This document shows, piece after piece, positions 1-6,654 of a stretch of DNA of 18,144 nt (positions are counted from its first letter, which is position 1; every line of letters starts with the position of its first letter). The stretch is from Clostridiales bacterium UBA7011 (GTDB lineage: Bacteria > Bacillota > Clostridia > Oscillospirales > Butyricicoccaceae), in NCBI GenBank assembly GCA_002449635.1, contig DJXF01000013.1, positions 1 through 18,144 on the forward strand, read 5' to 3'. Made by a program: the position numbers and the translations under genes. A model generated the notes under the pieces. That model saw nothing but the letters and a program-made list of their open reading frames with translations. It made no database searches and was not told where the DNA came from.

Positions 1-1017
1 CAGCCGGATATGATTGTCTGCCGTGTTGACCAGCCGCTGACCGACGATATCCGCCGGAAGATCTCCATGTTCTGCAACGTACAGCCGGACTGTGTCATTG
101 AAAACCGCACCGTCCCCGTGCTCTATCAGGCGCCGATGATGCTGGAGCAGAGCCATTTCTGCGACATTGTCTGCCGTGAGCTTGTGCTCGACTGCCGCAA
201 GGGCGATATGTCCGAGTGGCATGAAATGCTCGAGCGCATCGAACAGCGCAGCGGCAAGGTGCGCATCGCGCTGGTCGGCAAATATGTCCGTCTGCACGAC
301 GCCTACCTCTCCGTCGCGGAGGCACTGCAGCACGCAGGCTACGAGAACGGTGTGGAAGTCGATATTGAGTGGGTGGATTCTGAGGAAATCAACGATTCCA
401 CGGTCAACAAGCTGCTCTCCGGCTGCGACGGGGTGATTCTGCCCGGCGGCTTCGGTCCGCGCGGCATCGAGGGCATGGTCTGCGCCGCGGAATACTGCCG
501 TTCCCGCCGCATTCCGTATTTCGGCATCTGCCTCGGCATGCAGATCGCTGTCATCGCCTATGCGCGCAGCGTGCTCGGCTTTGAGGATGCAAACTCCGGC
601 GAATTCGCCCCCGAGAGCGAGCATCGTGTCATCGACCTGATGGAAAGCCAGCAGGGCGTTTCCAAAAAGGGCGGCACCATGCGTCTCGGCGCATATCCGT
701 GCCGCATCCGCCCGAACACCCGCATGGCAGAGGCGTACGGGGAGGAGAACATTTCCGAGCGCCATCGCCACCGCTACGAGTTCAACAACAAGTTCCGCAC
801 GCAGCTCGAGGAAGCCGGTCTGGTCATTTCCGGCACATCCCCGTCCGGCGAGCTGGTTGAAACCGTCGAAATCGCCGATCATCCGTTCTTTGTGGGCGTA
901 CAGTTCCATCCGGAATTCAAGTCCCGTCCGAACCGTGCACATCCGCTGTTCAAGGCATTCATCGCTGCAGCTGCATCTATGAAAAGGAGTCAGAGCATCC
1001 ATGAAAGTGAATCATAA
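1..1017 (+). CDS. pyrG: CTP synthase, C-terminal part (5' end outside window)
   Basis: CTP synthase makes CTP from UTP, ATP and glutamine in the cytoplasm. The reading frame is open from base 1, so the window holds about 338 of the usual ~535 residues: the end of the synthase domain and the whole class I glutamine amidotransferase domain. Visible motifs are the linker QPDMIVCR, the oxyanion motif LPGGFG, the nucleophile elbow GICLGMQ with its cysteine codon at 529-531, and the catalytic HPEF with histidine at 907-909 and glutamate at 913-915. The GATase triad therefore looks intact. The stop (1015-1017) lies 17 bases inside dapL, so the two genes are probably translated from one mRNA. The segment after HPEF (SRPNRAHPLFKAFI) is typical of PyrG. 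Identification is secure; only the start is unseen. Confidence 0.97.
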   Translation, partial: QPDMIVCRVDQPLTDDIRRKISMFCNVQPDCVIENRTVPVLYQAPMMLEQSHFCDIVCRELVLDCRKGDMSEWHEMLERIEQRSGKVRIALVGKYVRLHDAYLSVAEALQHAGYENGVEVDIEWVDSEEINDSTVNKLLSGCDGVILPGGFGPRGIEGMVCAAEYCRSRRIPYFGICLGMQIAVIAYARSVLGFEDANSGEFAPESEHRVIDLMESQQGVSKKGGTMRLGAYPCRIRPNTRMAEAYGEENISERHRHRYEFNNKFRTQLEEAGLVISGTSPSGELVETVEIADHPFFVGVQFHPEFKSRPNRAHPLFKAFIAAAASMKRSQSIHESES

Positions 1018-2182
1018 TTTTTCCAACATTGCACAGAGCTATCTGTTCTCGACCATCGCAAAAAAGACCGCGGAATACACCGCAAAGCATCCGGATGCCC
1101 CGATCATCCGCATGGGCATCGGCGATGTCACGCTGCCGCTGCCGCAGGCGTCCATTGACGCAATGCATGCGGCTGTCGATGAGATGAGCCGGCAGGAGAC
1201 CTTCCGCGGCTACGGTCCGGAGCAGGGCTATGATTTCCTCAAGCAGTCGATTCAGGCGTACTATGCTTCGCACGGCACCCAGCTCGAACTGGACGAAATC
1301 TTCGTTTCCGACGGTGCAAAGTCGGATGTCGGCAACATTCTCGACCTGTTCGATACCGACAACACCGTACTGGTACCCGATCCGGTTTACCCGGTTTATG
1401 TCGACACCAACGTCATGGCGGGACGCAAGATTCTGTATATGGATGCAAACGAGTCCAACGGCTTCCTGCCGCTGCCCGATCCGTCCGTCCACGCCGACAT
1501 CGTTTATCTGTGCTCGCCGAACAATCCGACCGGCGCTGTGTATGACCGCGCAGGTCTGAAGGCGTGGGTTGACTACGCGCTCGCCAACAGCGCTGTCATC
1601 CTGTTTGACGCAGCTTACGAGTGCTTTGTCTCCGGTGACGAACTGCCGCGCAGCATCTTTGAAATCGAAGGTGCAAAGCAGTGTGCGATTGAGTTCTGCT
1701 CCTTCTCCAAGACCGCCGGCTTCACCGGCACGCGCTGCGGCTACACCGTTGTTCCGGCAGCGCTGGAATTTGAAGGCATGAACCTCAACAAGATGTGGCT
1801 GCGCCGCCAGACCACCAAGTTTAACGGCGTTTCCTATGTTGTTCAGCGCGGCGCCGCAGCGGTATTCACCGAGGAGGGCGTCCGTCAGGTACAGGAGCAT
1901 CTGGACTACTACCGCGAGAACGCGCGCATTCTCTCCGAGGCGCTGGACGAGCTGGGAATCTGGTACACCGGCGGCAAAAACTCTCCCTACATCTGGCTGA
2001 AGTGCCCGAACGGTATGGAATCATGGGAGTTTTTCGACTATCTGCTCGAGAACGCCAACGTCGTCGGAACACCGGGCGCAGGCTTTGGTGAAAACGGCAA
2101 AAACTTCTTCCGTCTGACCGCGTTTGGTGACCGGGAAAAGACCAAGGAAGCGGTTGAGCGCATCAAAAAGCTCCTTTCCTGA
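1001..2182 (+). CDS. dapL: LL-diaminopimelate aminotransferase
   Basis: This PLP enzyme (fold type I) converts tetrahydrodipicolinate to LL-diaminopimelate in one step, feeding lysine and peptidoglycan synthesis. At 393 residues it is near the family length. Diagnostic segments are the N-terminal RMGIGDVTLPLP, GYGPEQGY near residue 70, the substrate loop SPNNPTGAVYD, and the Schiff-base motif SFSKTAGFTGTRCGY with lysine 237. This last motif, with FTGTR after the lysine, separates DapL from ordinary aspartate aminotransferases. The ATG at 1001 has an aaaaggagt ribosome site about 10 bases upstream, inside the end of pyrG, so translation is probably coupled. Sharing an mRNA with CTP synthase is not an obvious pathway pairing. 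A hairpin at 2244-2273 probably ends the transcript. Confidence 0.96.
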   Translation: MKVNHNFSNIAQSYLFSTIAKKTAEYTAKHPDAPIIRMGIGDVTLPLPQASIDAMHAAVDEMSRQETFRGYGPEQGYDFLKQSIQAYYASHGTQLELDEIFVSDGAKSDVGNILDLFDTDNTVLVPDPVYPVYVDTNVMAGRKILYMDANESNGFLPLPDPSVHADIVYLCSPNNPTGAVYDRAGLKAWVDYALANSAVILFDAAYECFVSGDELPRSIFEIEGAKQCAIEFCSFSKTAGFTGTRCGYTVVPAALEFEGMNLNKMWLRRQTTKFNGVSYVVQRGAAAVFTEEGVRQVQEHLDYYRENARILSEALDELGIWYTGGKNSPYIWLKCPNGMESWEFFDYLLENANVVGTPGAGFGENGKNFFRLTAFGDREKTKEAVERIKKLLS

Positions 2183-2243
2183 ACTTTTTCCGACAGAAAA
2201 AGGTGCTTCTAATTCTTTTTTCCGAAACTATACATTTTCACAA

Positions 2244-2273
2244 GGGGCGCACGGAGCCATTCCGCGGCGTCCC
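2244..2273 (+). terminator. Probable intrinsic terminator after dapL
   Basis: GGGGCGC-A-CGGA pairs with TCCG-CG-GCGTCCC around a five-base loop: about 11 pairs, one of them G-U, with a small internal loop. It is followed by ttgacttttt. The T-rich tail overlaps the -35 box of the next gene, so termination and initiation are packed together. Confidence 0.45.
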
Positions 2274-2302
2274 TTGACTTTTTGTAACACGAACGGTATA
2301 AT
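2274..2302 (+). promoter_or_regulatory. Sigma-A promoter of the LtaS-like gene
   Basis: TTGACT at 2274-2279 and TATAAT at 2297-2302 are separated by 17 bases. The predicted start of transcription is near 2309, giving a leader of about 30 bases. The leader carries a tggagg ribosome site at 2322-2327, 12 bases before the ATG, slightly long spacing. Confidence 0.85.
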
Positions 2303-2339
2303 ATGCGTGTTTTAAGTCCTATGGAGGCGCTTTTTTACC

Positions 2340-4187
2340 ATGAAACATAAATTAAATCTGTGTAAGGAGTATCTCGCGTCCAACATCGGAATGGTCTTTT
2401 TCTGCCTCACGCCGCTGGCGACATTCCTGATGGTGGAGGTGCTGGAATTCGGGGGCGCGGACAGCGAATGCATGCTGCCGACCAGCCTCTCGTTCTGGGT
2501 AAATCTGATGTTCTACTACGGCGCGTTTCTTCTGTTCCGCGCCGTGACGGGACGCACGCGGTTCTCCATTATCTTTCTCAATCTGGTCTTTTTGATCTGC
2601 GGACTGATTAACTACTATTCCATTGACATCCGCAACTCCCCTGTTGTGCCGTGGGATCTGTACGCGGTGACCACTGCCGCACAGGCACTCAACGGGTTCC
2701 AGTGGACGATTCCCCCGCAGGTCATCGCCTGCACAGCCGGCTGTGTCATCTGGTGGATCATCACCATGCTGCTGAAATATCCTACACCCCGACTGCGCAC
2801 CCGTGTGGGCAGCTTTGCCGCTTCCGCGGCGATGTTCACAGCCTTTCTGCTGATTGCCACGGTCGGCCGGGACAATTTCTACATCAGCGCGTGGCGTCAG
2901 GTGACTGCCAACCGCCGCAACGGCATGGCTCTCAATTTCACCATCAACATGGATTCGCTGTTCAACGAAGCACCCACGGATTATTCGAGGGAAAATGCTG
3001 CTACCATTCTCTCCTCTGTTTCCGCGGCACAAACCGCAGACGGCACGGCAAAGCAGCCGAATATCATCGCTATTATGGATGAAACCTTTGCGGATCTGTC
3101 CATTCTCGGCGATCTCAATCTGGAAAACATCGACGATGTTATGCCGTTTGTCCATTCGCTGAGCAACGACGAAAACGCCGTCACCGGCCAGCTGGTCGTT
3201 CCGGCTTTCGGCGGCGGCACCTGCAACACGGAATACGAATTTCTGACGAGCAACACCTATGCCTTCTTTAAGGCGGGCAGTTATCCCATGCTGCAGTACA
3301 TCCACGATGACACGGAATCGCTCGGCTCCGTGCTCTCCGAGCAGGGCTACAACACCGTTGCGATGCACCCGTATTACGGCTCGGGCTGGGCGCGCAACCG
3401 CGCATACCCGCTGATGGGCTTCGATCAGTTCCTCGACATCGAGTCCTTTGACGAGGAGACCACCGAAATTCTGCGCCGCTATGTCAGCGATAATTCGTCT
3501 TTTGACAAGGTAATTGAGACCTATGAAAAAAACAAACAGACGGGCAATCCGCTGTTTCTGTTTAACGTCACAATTCAGAATCACTGCGGCTATGATACCA
3601 CGTATGACAATTTCCCCGAAACGGTCGAGTTTCAGTGGGATTCCCTGTACCCGTACACCAAGCAGTATCTGTCTCTGATTCAGGAATCTGATCGCGCGAT
3701 TCAGCGGCTGATCGAGTACTTCCGTCAGCAGGAGGAACCGACGATTGTCGTCTATTTCGGCGACCATATGCCGTTCATCGAAAATTCCTATTACAATCGT
3801 CTGACCATGTTTTCCGCCAAAACGGATGCGGATATCACAATGGATGAACACACGGTTCCGTTTTTCATCTGGGCCAACTATGACATTCCGAATTACGATG
3901 CCGGCCGGCTGAGCGCCAACTACCTCGGCCCCATGCTCCTCGAGACTGCCGGCGCACAGATGAGCGAATATGAGGAATATGTCTACAGCCTGAAGGAGAC
4001 CTATCCGGTCATTTCCGCCTCTGGCTGCATCAACAAACACGGCGTGTATGTTCCGCTTGAAATGGCGGCACGCGATCTGCACGACTATAAAATTGTTCAG
4101 TACGAAAATGTCTTTGACAAAGATGTCAAACGCGGCAGCGCGAGCGGTTCGGGCTCATCTCCCGTGATCGGCAGCGCCGCAAGTTAA
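2340..4187 (+). CDS. LtaS-like membrane sulfatase-fold phosphoglycerol transferase
   Basis: This is a membrane-anchored alkaline phosphatase/sulfatase-fold enzyme of the lipoteichoic acid synthase group, expected to act outside the membrane on phosphoglycerol or a related head group. About five hydrophobic segments fill the first ~180 residues. The extracellular catalytic domain begins near PNIIAIMDETF. Metal-site residues align with those known for LtaS: glutamate 248 in MDETF, the nucleophile threonine 294 in GGGTCNTEYEFLT, and aspartate 475-histidine 476 in FGDHMPF. The protein is 615 residues, typical for the family, and ends in a Ser/Gly/Ala-rich low-complexity tail. It is monocistronic: its own promoter lies upstream and a hairpin at 4237-4280 follows. 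Whether the product is true lipoteichoic acid or another glycerophosphate-modified polymer cannot be told, so no gene symbol is given. Confidence 0.88.
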   Translation: MKHKLNLCKEYLASNIGMVFFCLTPLATFLMVEVLEFGGADSECMLPTSLSFWVNLMFYYGAFLLFRAVTGRTRFSIIFLNLVFLICGLINYYSIDIRNSPVVPWDLYAVTTAAQALNGFQWTIPPQVIACTAGCVIWWIITMLLKYPTPRLRTRVGSFAASAAMFTAFLLIATVGRDNFYISAWRQVTANRRNGMALNFTINMDSLFNEAPTDYSRENAATILSSVSAAQTADGTAKQPNIIAIMDETFADLSILGDLNLENIDDVMPFVHSLSNDENAVTGQLVVPAFGGGTCNTEYEFLTSNTYAFFKAGSYPMLQYIHDDTESLGSVLSEQGYNTVAMHPYYGSGWARNRAYPLMGFDQFLDIESFDEETTEILRRYVSDNSSFDKVIETYEKNKQTGNPLFLFNVTIQNHCGYDTTYDNFPETVEFQWDSLYPYTKQYLSLIQESDRAIQRLIEYFRQQEEPTIVVYFGDHMPFIENSYYNRLTMFSAKTDADITMDEHTVPFFIWANYDIPNYDAGRLSANYLGPMLLETAGAQMSEYEEYVYSLKETYPVISASGCINKHGVYVPLEMAARDLHDYKIVQYENVFDKDVKRGSASGSGSSPVIGSAAS

Positions 4188-4236
4188 GTGCAATCATAAG
4201 ACCAGAGACTGTCTTGAAACGATTTTTCATTGATAT

Positions 4237-4280
4237 GCTCCCTTCCGGGTAAACAAAAAGCCTGTTGCCCGGAAGGGGGC
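4237..4280 (+). terminator. Hairpin terminator after the LtaS-like gene
   Basis: A 13-base inverted repeat (4237-4249 and 4268-4280; core cccttccggg/cccggaaggg) with one G-T pair and an 18-base loop lies 50 bases past the stop. It is followed by attttatat. The U-tract is weak, but position and stem strength fit a terminator. Confidence 0.55.
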
Positions 4281-4325
4281 ATTTTATATATGAGCAGAAG
4301 AGGGCTTGAGCCGGATGTTATATTC

Positions 4326-4350
4326 GAGACTGTCCATAAATTGTACAAAC
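4326..4350. mobile_element. Possible IS256-like end remnant
   Basis: The sequence gagactgtccataaattg followed by tacaaac resembles the terminal inverted repeats of IS256/Mutator-type insertion sequences, many of which carry a gtcc-t-aattgt core. No transposase sequence and no clear matching opposite end are visible nearby, so this can only be a solo end or chance. The decayed gene next to it makes a former insertion plausible. Confidence 0.22.
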
Positions 4351-4426
4351 CATCATGGTGCTTTTTATTCTGCACCATATCCGTGCATTGAAAAGAATAA
4401 AGCACGGTTTGCGGCTTTGCGCAGAA

Positions 4427-4456
4427 AATAGCTGCCACCTTTCGGCAGCAGCTATT
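4427..4456 (-). terminator. Minus-strand intrinsic terminator of the arsR cassette
   Basis: Read on the minus strand, AATAGCTGC pairs perfectly with GCAGCTATT. The stem continues through two wobble and two G-C pairs to a GAAA tetraloop, about 13 pairs in all, and runs into TATTTTCTG. It lies 45 bases after the end of the OYE relic and so closes the minus-strand transcript. Confidence 0.75.
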
Positions 4457-4500
4457 CACGCATGTCAGTTATTATACCGGTCTGCTTGACAAAGGGCAGT

Positions 4501-4696
4501 TCAGCCGGCGGCAAGAATGCCTGCAGCGGGAGACAGTTCATCCAGAACTGCTTTTGTGACCTCCGTATTCATACGCACATCAACGCCGAGTTTCTTCAAC
4601 ACATCCTTCTGTCATGCGGTTTTTGAATTCGGTTTTGTTGATCGTAATCGGTTCAGAGTTTTTTGTGAGCTTCACGCTGGTTTTGCCTCGATCCAT
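4501..4696 (-). pseudogene. Relic of an old-yellow-enzyme/enoate-reductase-type flavoenzyme
   Basis: Two short fragments in different frames look like the start and an internal piece of one large NADH:flavin oxidoreductase. From an ATG at 4696 the minus strand reads MDRGKTSVKLTKNSEPITIN followed by KTEFKNRM. The EPI..IN..EFKNRM pattern matches the first beta strand of old-yellow-enzyme TIM barrels. That frame stops at 4580. An overlapping shifted frame (4605-4501) reads DVLKKLGVDVRMNTEVTKAV and on to LSPAAGILAAG, then stops. This resembles the FAD/NAD(P) domain segment of 2-enoate and 2,4-dienoyl-CoA reductases (LKKLGV-V--NTEVT ... ATG). Well over 1 kb would be missing between them, so the gene is internally deleted and frameshifted. 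It begins 27 bases after the nitroreductase stop and was probably the last gene of that operon. A newly arisen small protein of 38 residues is possible but unsupported. Confidence 0.55.
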
Positions 4697-4723
4697 TCGC
4701 TTTTCGCAGCATGCTGCATTGCG

Positions 4724-5230
4724 TTACATTTTGTTGATTGCCGACACTTCTTCCATGCTTTTCTTCGAAGATCTGTGACCCTGCGAAGCAGGATAACCTA
4801 TCGGTGCCACAGCAATCACCACATAATCCTCCGGAATATTCAGCAGCTTCTTCACTTTTTCCGGGTCAAACCATCCAAGCCAGCAGAACTGCATTCCCAA
4901 AGAGACCGCTTCCAATGTCATATACGACATTGCAATCGCCCCATCCATGCTCCTTGCACTCTGTCCGCAGATCATCGTCCTGTCTCCGGATGCGCATTCA
5001 ACCAGAACAGCAGGAGCTGTTGCGATCCATTTCTGACCTTCACAGGCATCAACTAAATCGTGAATGAGCTTCTCGTCCGTTACCATGATGTGCTTATTCA
5101 GCTGTTGATTGCTGGCGGTCGGTGCAAGTCGGCCTGCCTCTAAAATGCTCCTGATCGACGCATCATCCAGTTTCCGTTCAGAATACTCCCGGACGCTGTA
5201 TCTTGCCTCGATTGCCTCCATTACTTCCAT
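4724..5230 (-). CDS. Nitroreductase-family FMN-dependent oxidoreductase
   Basis: A small FMN flavoenzyme of the nitroreductase superfamily that uses NAD(P)H to reduce nitroaromatics, quinones or similar compounds; the natural substrate is unknown. At 168 residues it is a compact member. Visible hallmarks are EAIEARYSVREY near the N terminus (phosphate-binding Arg-Ser), PTASNQQ near residue 37, and the helix GAIAMSYMTLEAVSLGMQFCWLG leading to the C-terminal FMN contacts. The ATG at 5230 has a ggag-rich ribosome site in the preceding gagaaaggagaaaagg stretch. It lies 21 bases after the radical SAM gene, in the same direction, so the two are very likely co-transcribed. Regulation probably comes from the ArsR-type protein at the head of the cassette. 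Confidence 0.88.
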   Translation of the reverse strand: MEVMEAIEARYSVREYSERKLDDASIRSILEAGRLAPTASNQQLNKHIMVTDEKLIHDLVDACEGQKWIATAPAVLVECASGDRTMICGQSARSMDGAIAMSYMTLEAVSLGMQFCWLGWFDPEKVKKLLNIPEDYVVIAVAPIGYPASQGHRSSKKSMEEVSAINKM

Positions 5231-5251
5231 CTTTCCTTTTCTCCTTTCTCA

Positions 5252-6130
5252 TCACAGGCTTCTCATGTTATCTCTTCGCATACGCAATTTCTCTTCCCCC
5301 TGCTCGCCGGCGCCTTTTTTCAACATAGCAAGGATGTTCTCCCTGTCCTCGGGCAGATAGCCATATACCGGCATCATGTTGGAGACATTTGTCGCGTCCA
5401 ACAGAGTGCGAATTTTAAGCTTCTCCACGAATGTAGAAAGCTCCTGAAGCTTCTCCGTTTCCGTGGCTTCCACAAACTCACCCCGCCTGACTTCTTCCAT
5501 GAGCGGCGTGTCCGGGAAAATGCTCAATCCGGACGCCAATACCCGGACAGGAGATAACCGGTTCAACACTTCTGCCGTTTTGATGGCATGCCCCATGCCA
5601 TAACCATGACCGCCGAGGCCGTATAAGAAGATGACGGAATAGTGCATCCCGGCAGCATCCATCTTGGAAAGCTGCTCCACGATATCCTCTGCATGATATC
5701 CCTTGTTCATCTTATCGAGAACAGCATCATCACCGGACTCAATGCCGAATACGAGCATGTCATAGCCTATCTCTTTTAACGATTTCAGCTGCTCCGCCGT
5801 CTTGTTTTTCAGGCTGTCCACGCGGCCATACCCGCCTACAGACACATCCCAGGGCAGATACGCGCGGATCAGCTCCATGATGTGCTTCAGTTTGTCATAT
5901 GTGAGCAAAAACGGGTCAGCGCCCTGAAGGAAGATCCGCTTCACCTTCCATCCGGAATTCCTGATTTCCTGAAGATCCTCTCTGATCTCACTCTCCGGTG
6001 AGACGGAGAACGGCACTTCCTTGTAAAATGTGCAGAACCGGCACTTGTTATGTGAGCAGCCGGATGTCACCTGCAGAAAACAGGAACCGGCCTCGTACGG
6101 CGGTCTGACAATCCCACAGGAAAAATGCAT
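5252..6130 (-). CDS. Radical SAM protein (Elp3/B12-binding-like group)
   Basis: A radical SAM enzyme that should bind a 4Fe-4S cluster and cleave S-adenosylmethionine; the substrate is unknown. The cluster motif GCSHNKCRFC uses cysteines 25, 30 and 33, so the spacing is CX4CX2C, not the textbook CX3CX2C. The CSHN-CxFC form is what I recall for a distinct COG1032-like subfamily. Further motifs are LQGADPF near residue 94, GYGRVDSL, the glycine-rich FGIESGDD, and SGLSIFPDTPL near the end of the barrel. The 292-residue length fits a single barrel with a short C-terminal tail. The ATG at 6130 has an excellent aaggagg site 7 bases upstream. It sits between the ArsR gene and the nitroreductase, suggesting a role in the same redox response. 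Substrate assignment would be guesswork. Confidence 0.85.
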   Translation of the reverse strand: MHFSCGIVRPPYEAGSCFLQVTSGCSHNKCRFCTFYKEVPFSVSPESEIREDLQEIRNSGWKVKRIFLQGADPFLLTYDKLKHIMELIRAYLPWDVSVGGYGRVDSLKNKTAEQLKSLKEIGYDMLVFGIESGDDAVLDKMNKGYHAEDIVEQLSKMDAAGMHYSVIFLYGLGGHGYGMGHAIKTAEVLNRLSPVRVLASGLSIFPDTPLMEEVRRGEFVEATETEKLQELSTFVEKLKIRTLLDATNVSNMMPVYGYLPEDRENILAMLKKGAGEQGEEKLRMRRDNMRSL

Positions 6131-6149
6131 GCTATCTCCTCCTTATTTC

Positions 6150-6183
6150 TACATATCCTTATATCTCGTATTGTCTATATGTA
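6150..6183 (-). promoter_or_regulatory. Inverted repeat upstream of the radical SAM gene (possible operator)
   Basis: TACATAT (6150-6156) and ATATGTA (6177-6183) form a perfect seven-base inverted repeat with a 20-base spacer in the 90-base gap before the radical SAM gene. AT-rich promoter-like words (TTACAT, TATAAG on the minus strand) lie inside, but their spacing is poor. The ATATGT half-site also occurs in the arsR promoter, which suggests binding by the same repressor. Confidence 0.35.
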
Positions 6184-6220
6184 AGACTGTAAAGGAAACG
6201 GGAACCAATGTCCCGTTTCA

Positions 6221-6535
6221 TCAAATCTCGTGTCCGAAATACTCTGCCAGCGCAGCCAGTGTTTCTTCGTTTCTCCTATAGTACGTCCACTTCCCATGTC
6301 TTTCTGCCAGCAACAGACCGGCCTTTTGCAGAATGTCGAGATAATGTGAGATCGTTGACTGCGATATCCCGGCTTTGTCGCGGATGCTTCCTACGCACAC
6401 TCCGCCTTTTAGGTCAACCACTTCGTCAAAATGCCCTCCCTGCGGCGGGAAGTTTTTCTCCGGTTCCTTCAGCCACTCGACGATGTTTAAGCGCGTCTCG
6501 TTTGACAATGCTTTGAAAATTTCAATCTTATCCAT
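6221..6535 (-). CDS. ArsR-family winged-helix repressor
   Basis: A small DNA-binding repressor with an ArsR-type winged helix, 104 residues from the ATG at 6535. The sequence shows IFKALSNETRLNIVEWL at the N terminus, an insertion with FPPQGG, then VCVGSIRDKAGISQSTISHY as the recognition helix-turn-helix and GKWTYYRR as the wing. The FPPQ...GVCVG insertion is typical of a subgroup that I recall often sitting beside NADH:flavin oxidoreductases, consistent with the flavoenzyme genes downstream. The canonical ELCVCDL metal site is absent, leaving the lone cysteine of GVCVG, so arsenic sensing should not be assumed. The frame is open further upstream, but a consensus promoter sits there, so the ATG at 6535 (or 6541) is preferred. 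It heads the arsR-radical SAM-nitroreductase-OYE relic series. Confidence 0.88.
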   Translation of the reverse strand: MDKIEIFKALSNETRLNIVEWLKEPEKNFPPQGGHFDEVVDLKGGVCVGSIRDKAGISQSTISHYLDILQKAGLLLAERHGKWTYYRRNEETLAALAEYFGHEI

Positions 6536-6542
6536 ACACATT

Positions 6543-6570
6543 ATTATATACACATTTCTCGATATGTCAA
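6543..6570 (-). promoter_or_regulatory. Consensus promoter giving a probably leaderless arsR mRNA
   Basis: On the minus strand TTGACA (6570-6565) and TATAAT (6548-6543) are separated by 16 bases. The A of the ATG at 6535 lies eight bases past the -10 box, where transcription should start. No ribosome site is visible between box and start codon. An imperfect dyad, ACACAT-N6-ATATGT (6550-6567 on the plus strand), occupies the spacer and fits autorepression. Confidence 0.75.
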
Positions 6571-6654
6571 CACATTGAACAAATGACAAAGACTTCGCCA
6601 GACGAGAATCTCATGGCAGAATCGTTTTTTATTGTCTGCTTGGCGGGCAGCCGT

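Larger units (their letters stand above)
4188..4500. other. Non-coding, decayed intergenic region
   Basis: I see no credible protein gene here. It holds a plus-strand hairpin for the LtaS-like gene (4237-4280), a minus-strand terminator (4427-4456), a possible IS end (4326-4350), and a nine-base direct repeat, GAGACTGTC, at 4205-4213 and 4326-4334. Base composition is visibly more AT-rich than the flanking genes. Confidence 0.6.

Noticed and set aside
977..1900. 307-codon minus-strand open frame opposite dapL
   Set aside because: It mirrors a certain gene, and its protein shows no family resemblance.
2352..4082. Long open frame of 576 codons on the minus strand
   Set aside because: It lies wholly antisense to the LtaS-like gene, has no domain-like sequence and is a by-product of third-position GC bias.
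4184..4459. 91-codon minus-strand open frame with a GTG start between the LtaS-like gene and the relic
   Set aside because: It starts inside the minus-strand terminator hairpin, has no ribosome site and resembles nothing I know.
4517..5056. 179-codon plus-strand open frame
   Set aside because: It runs antisense to the OYE relic and the nitroreductase; composition and lack of a ribosome site argue against it.
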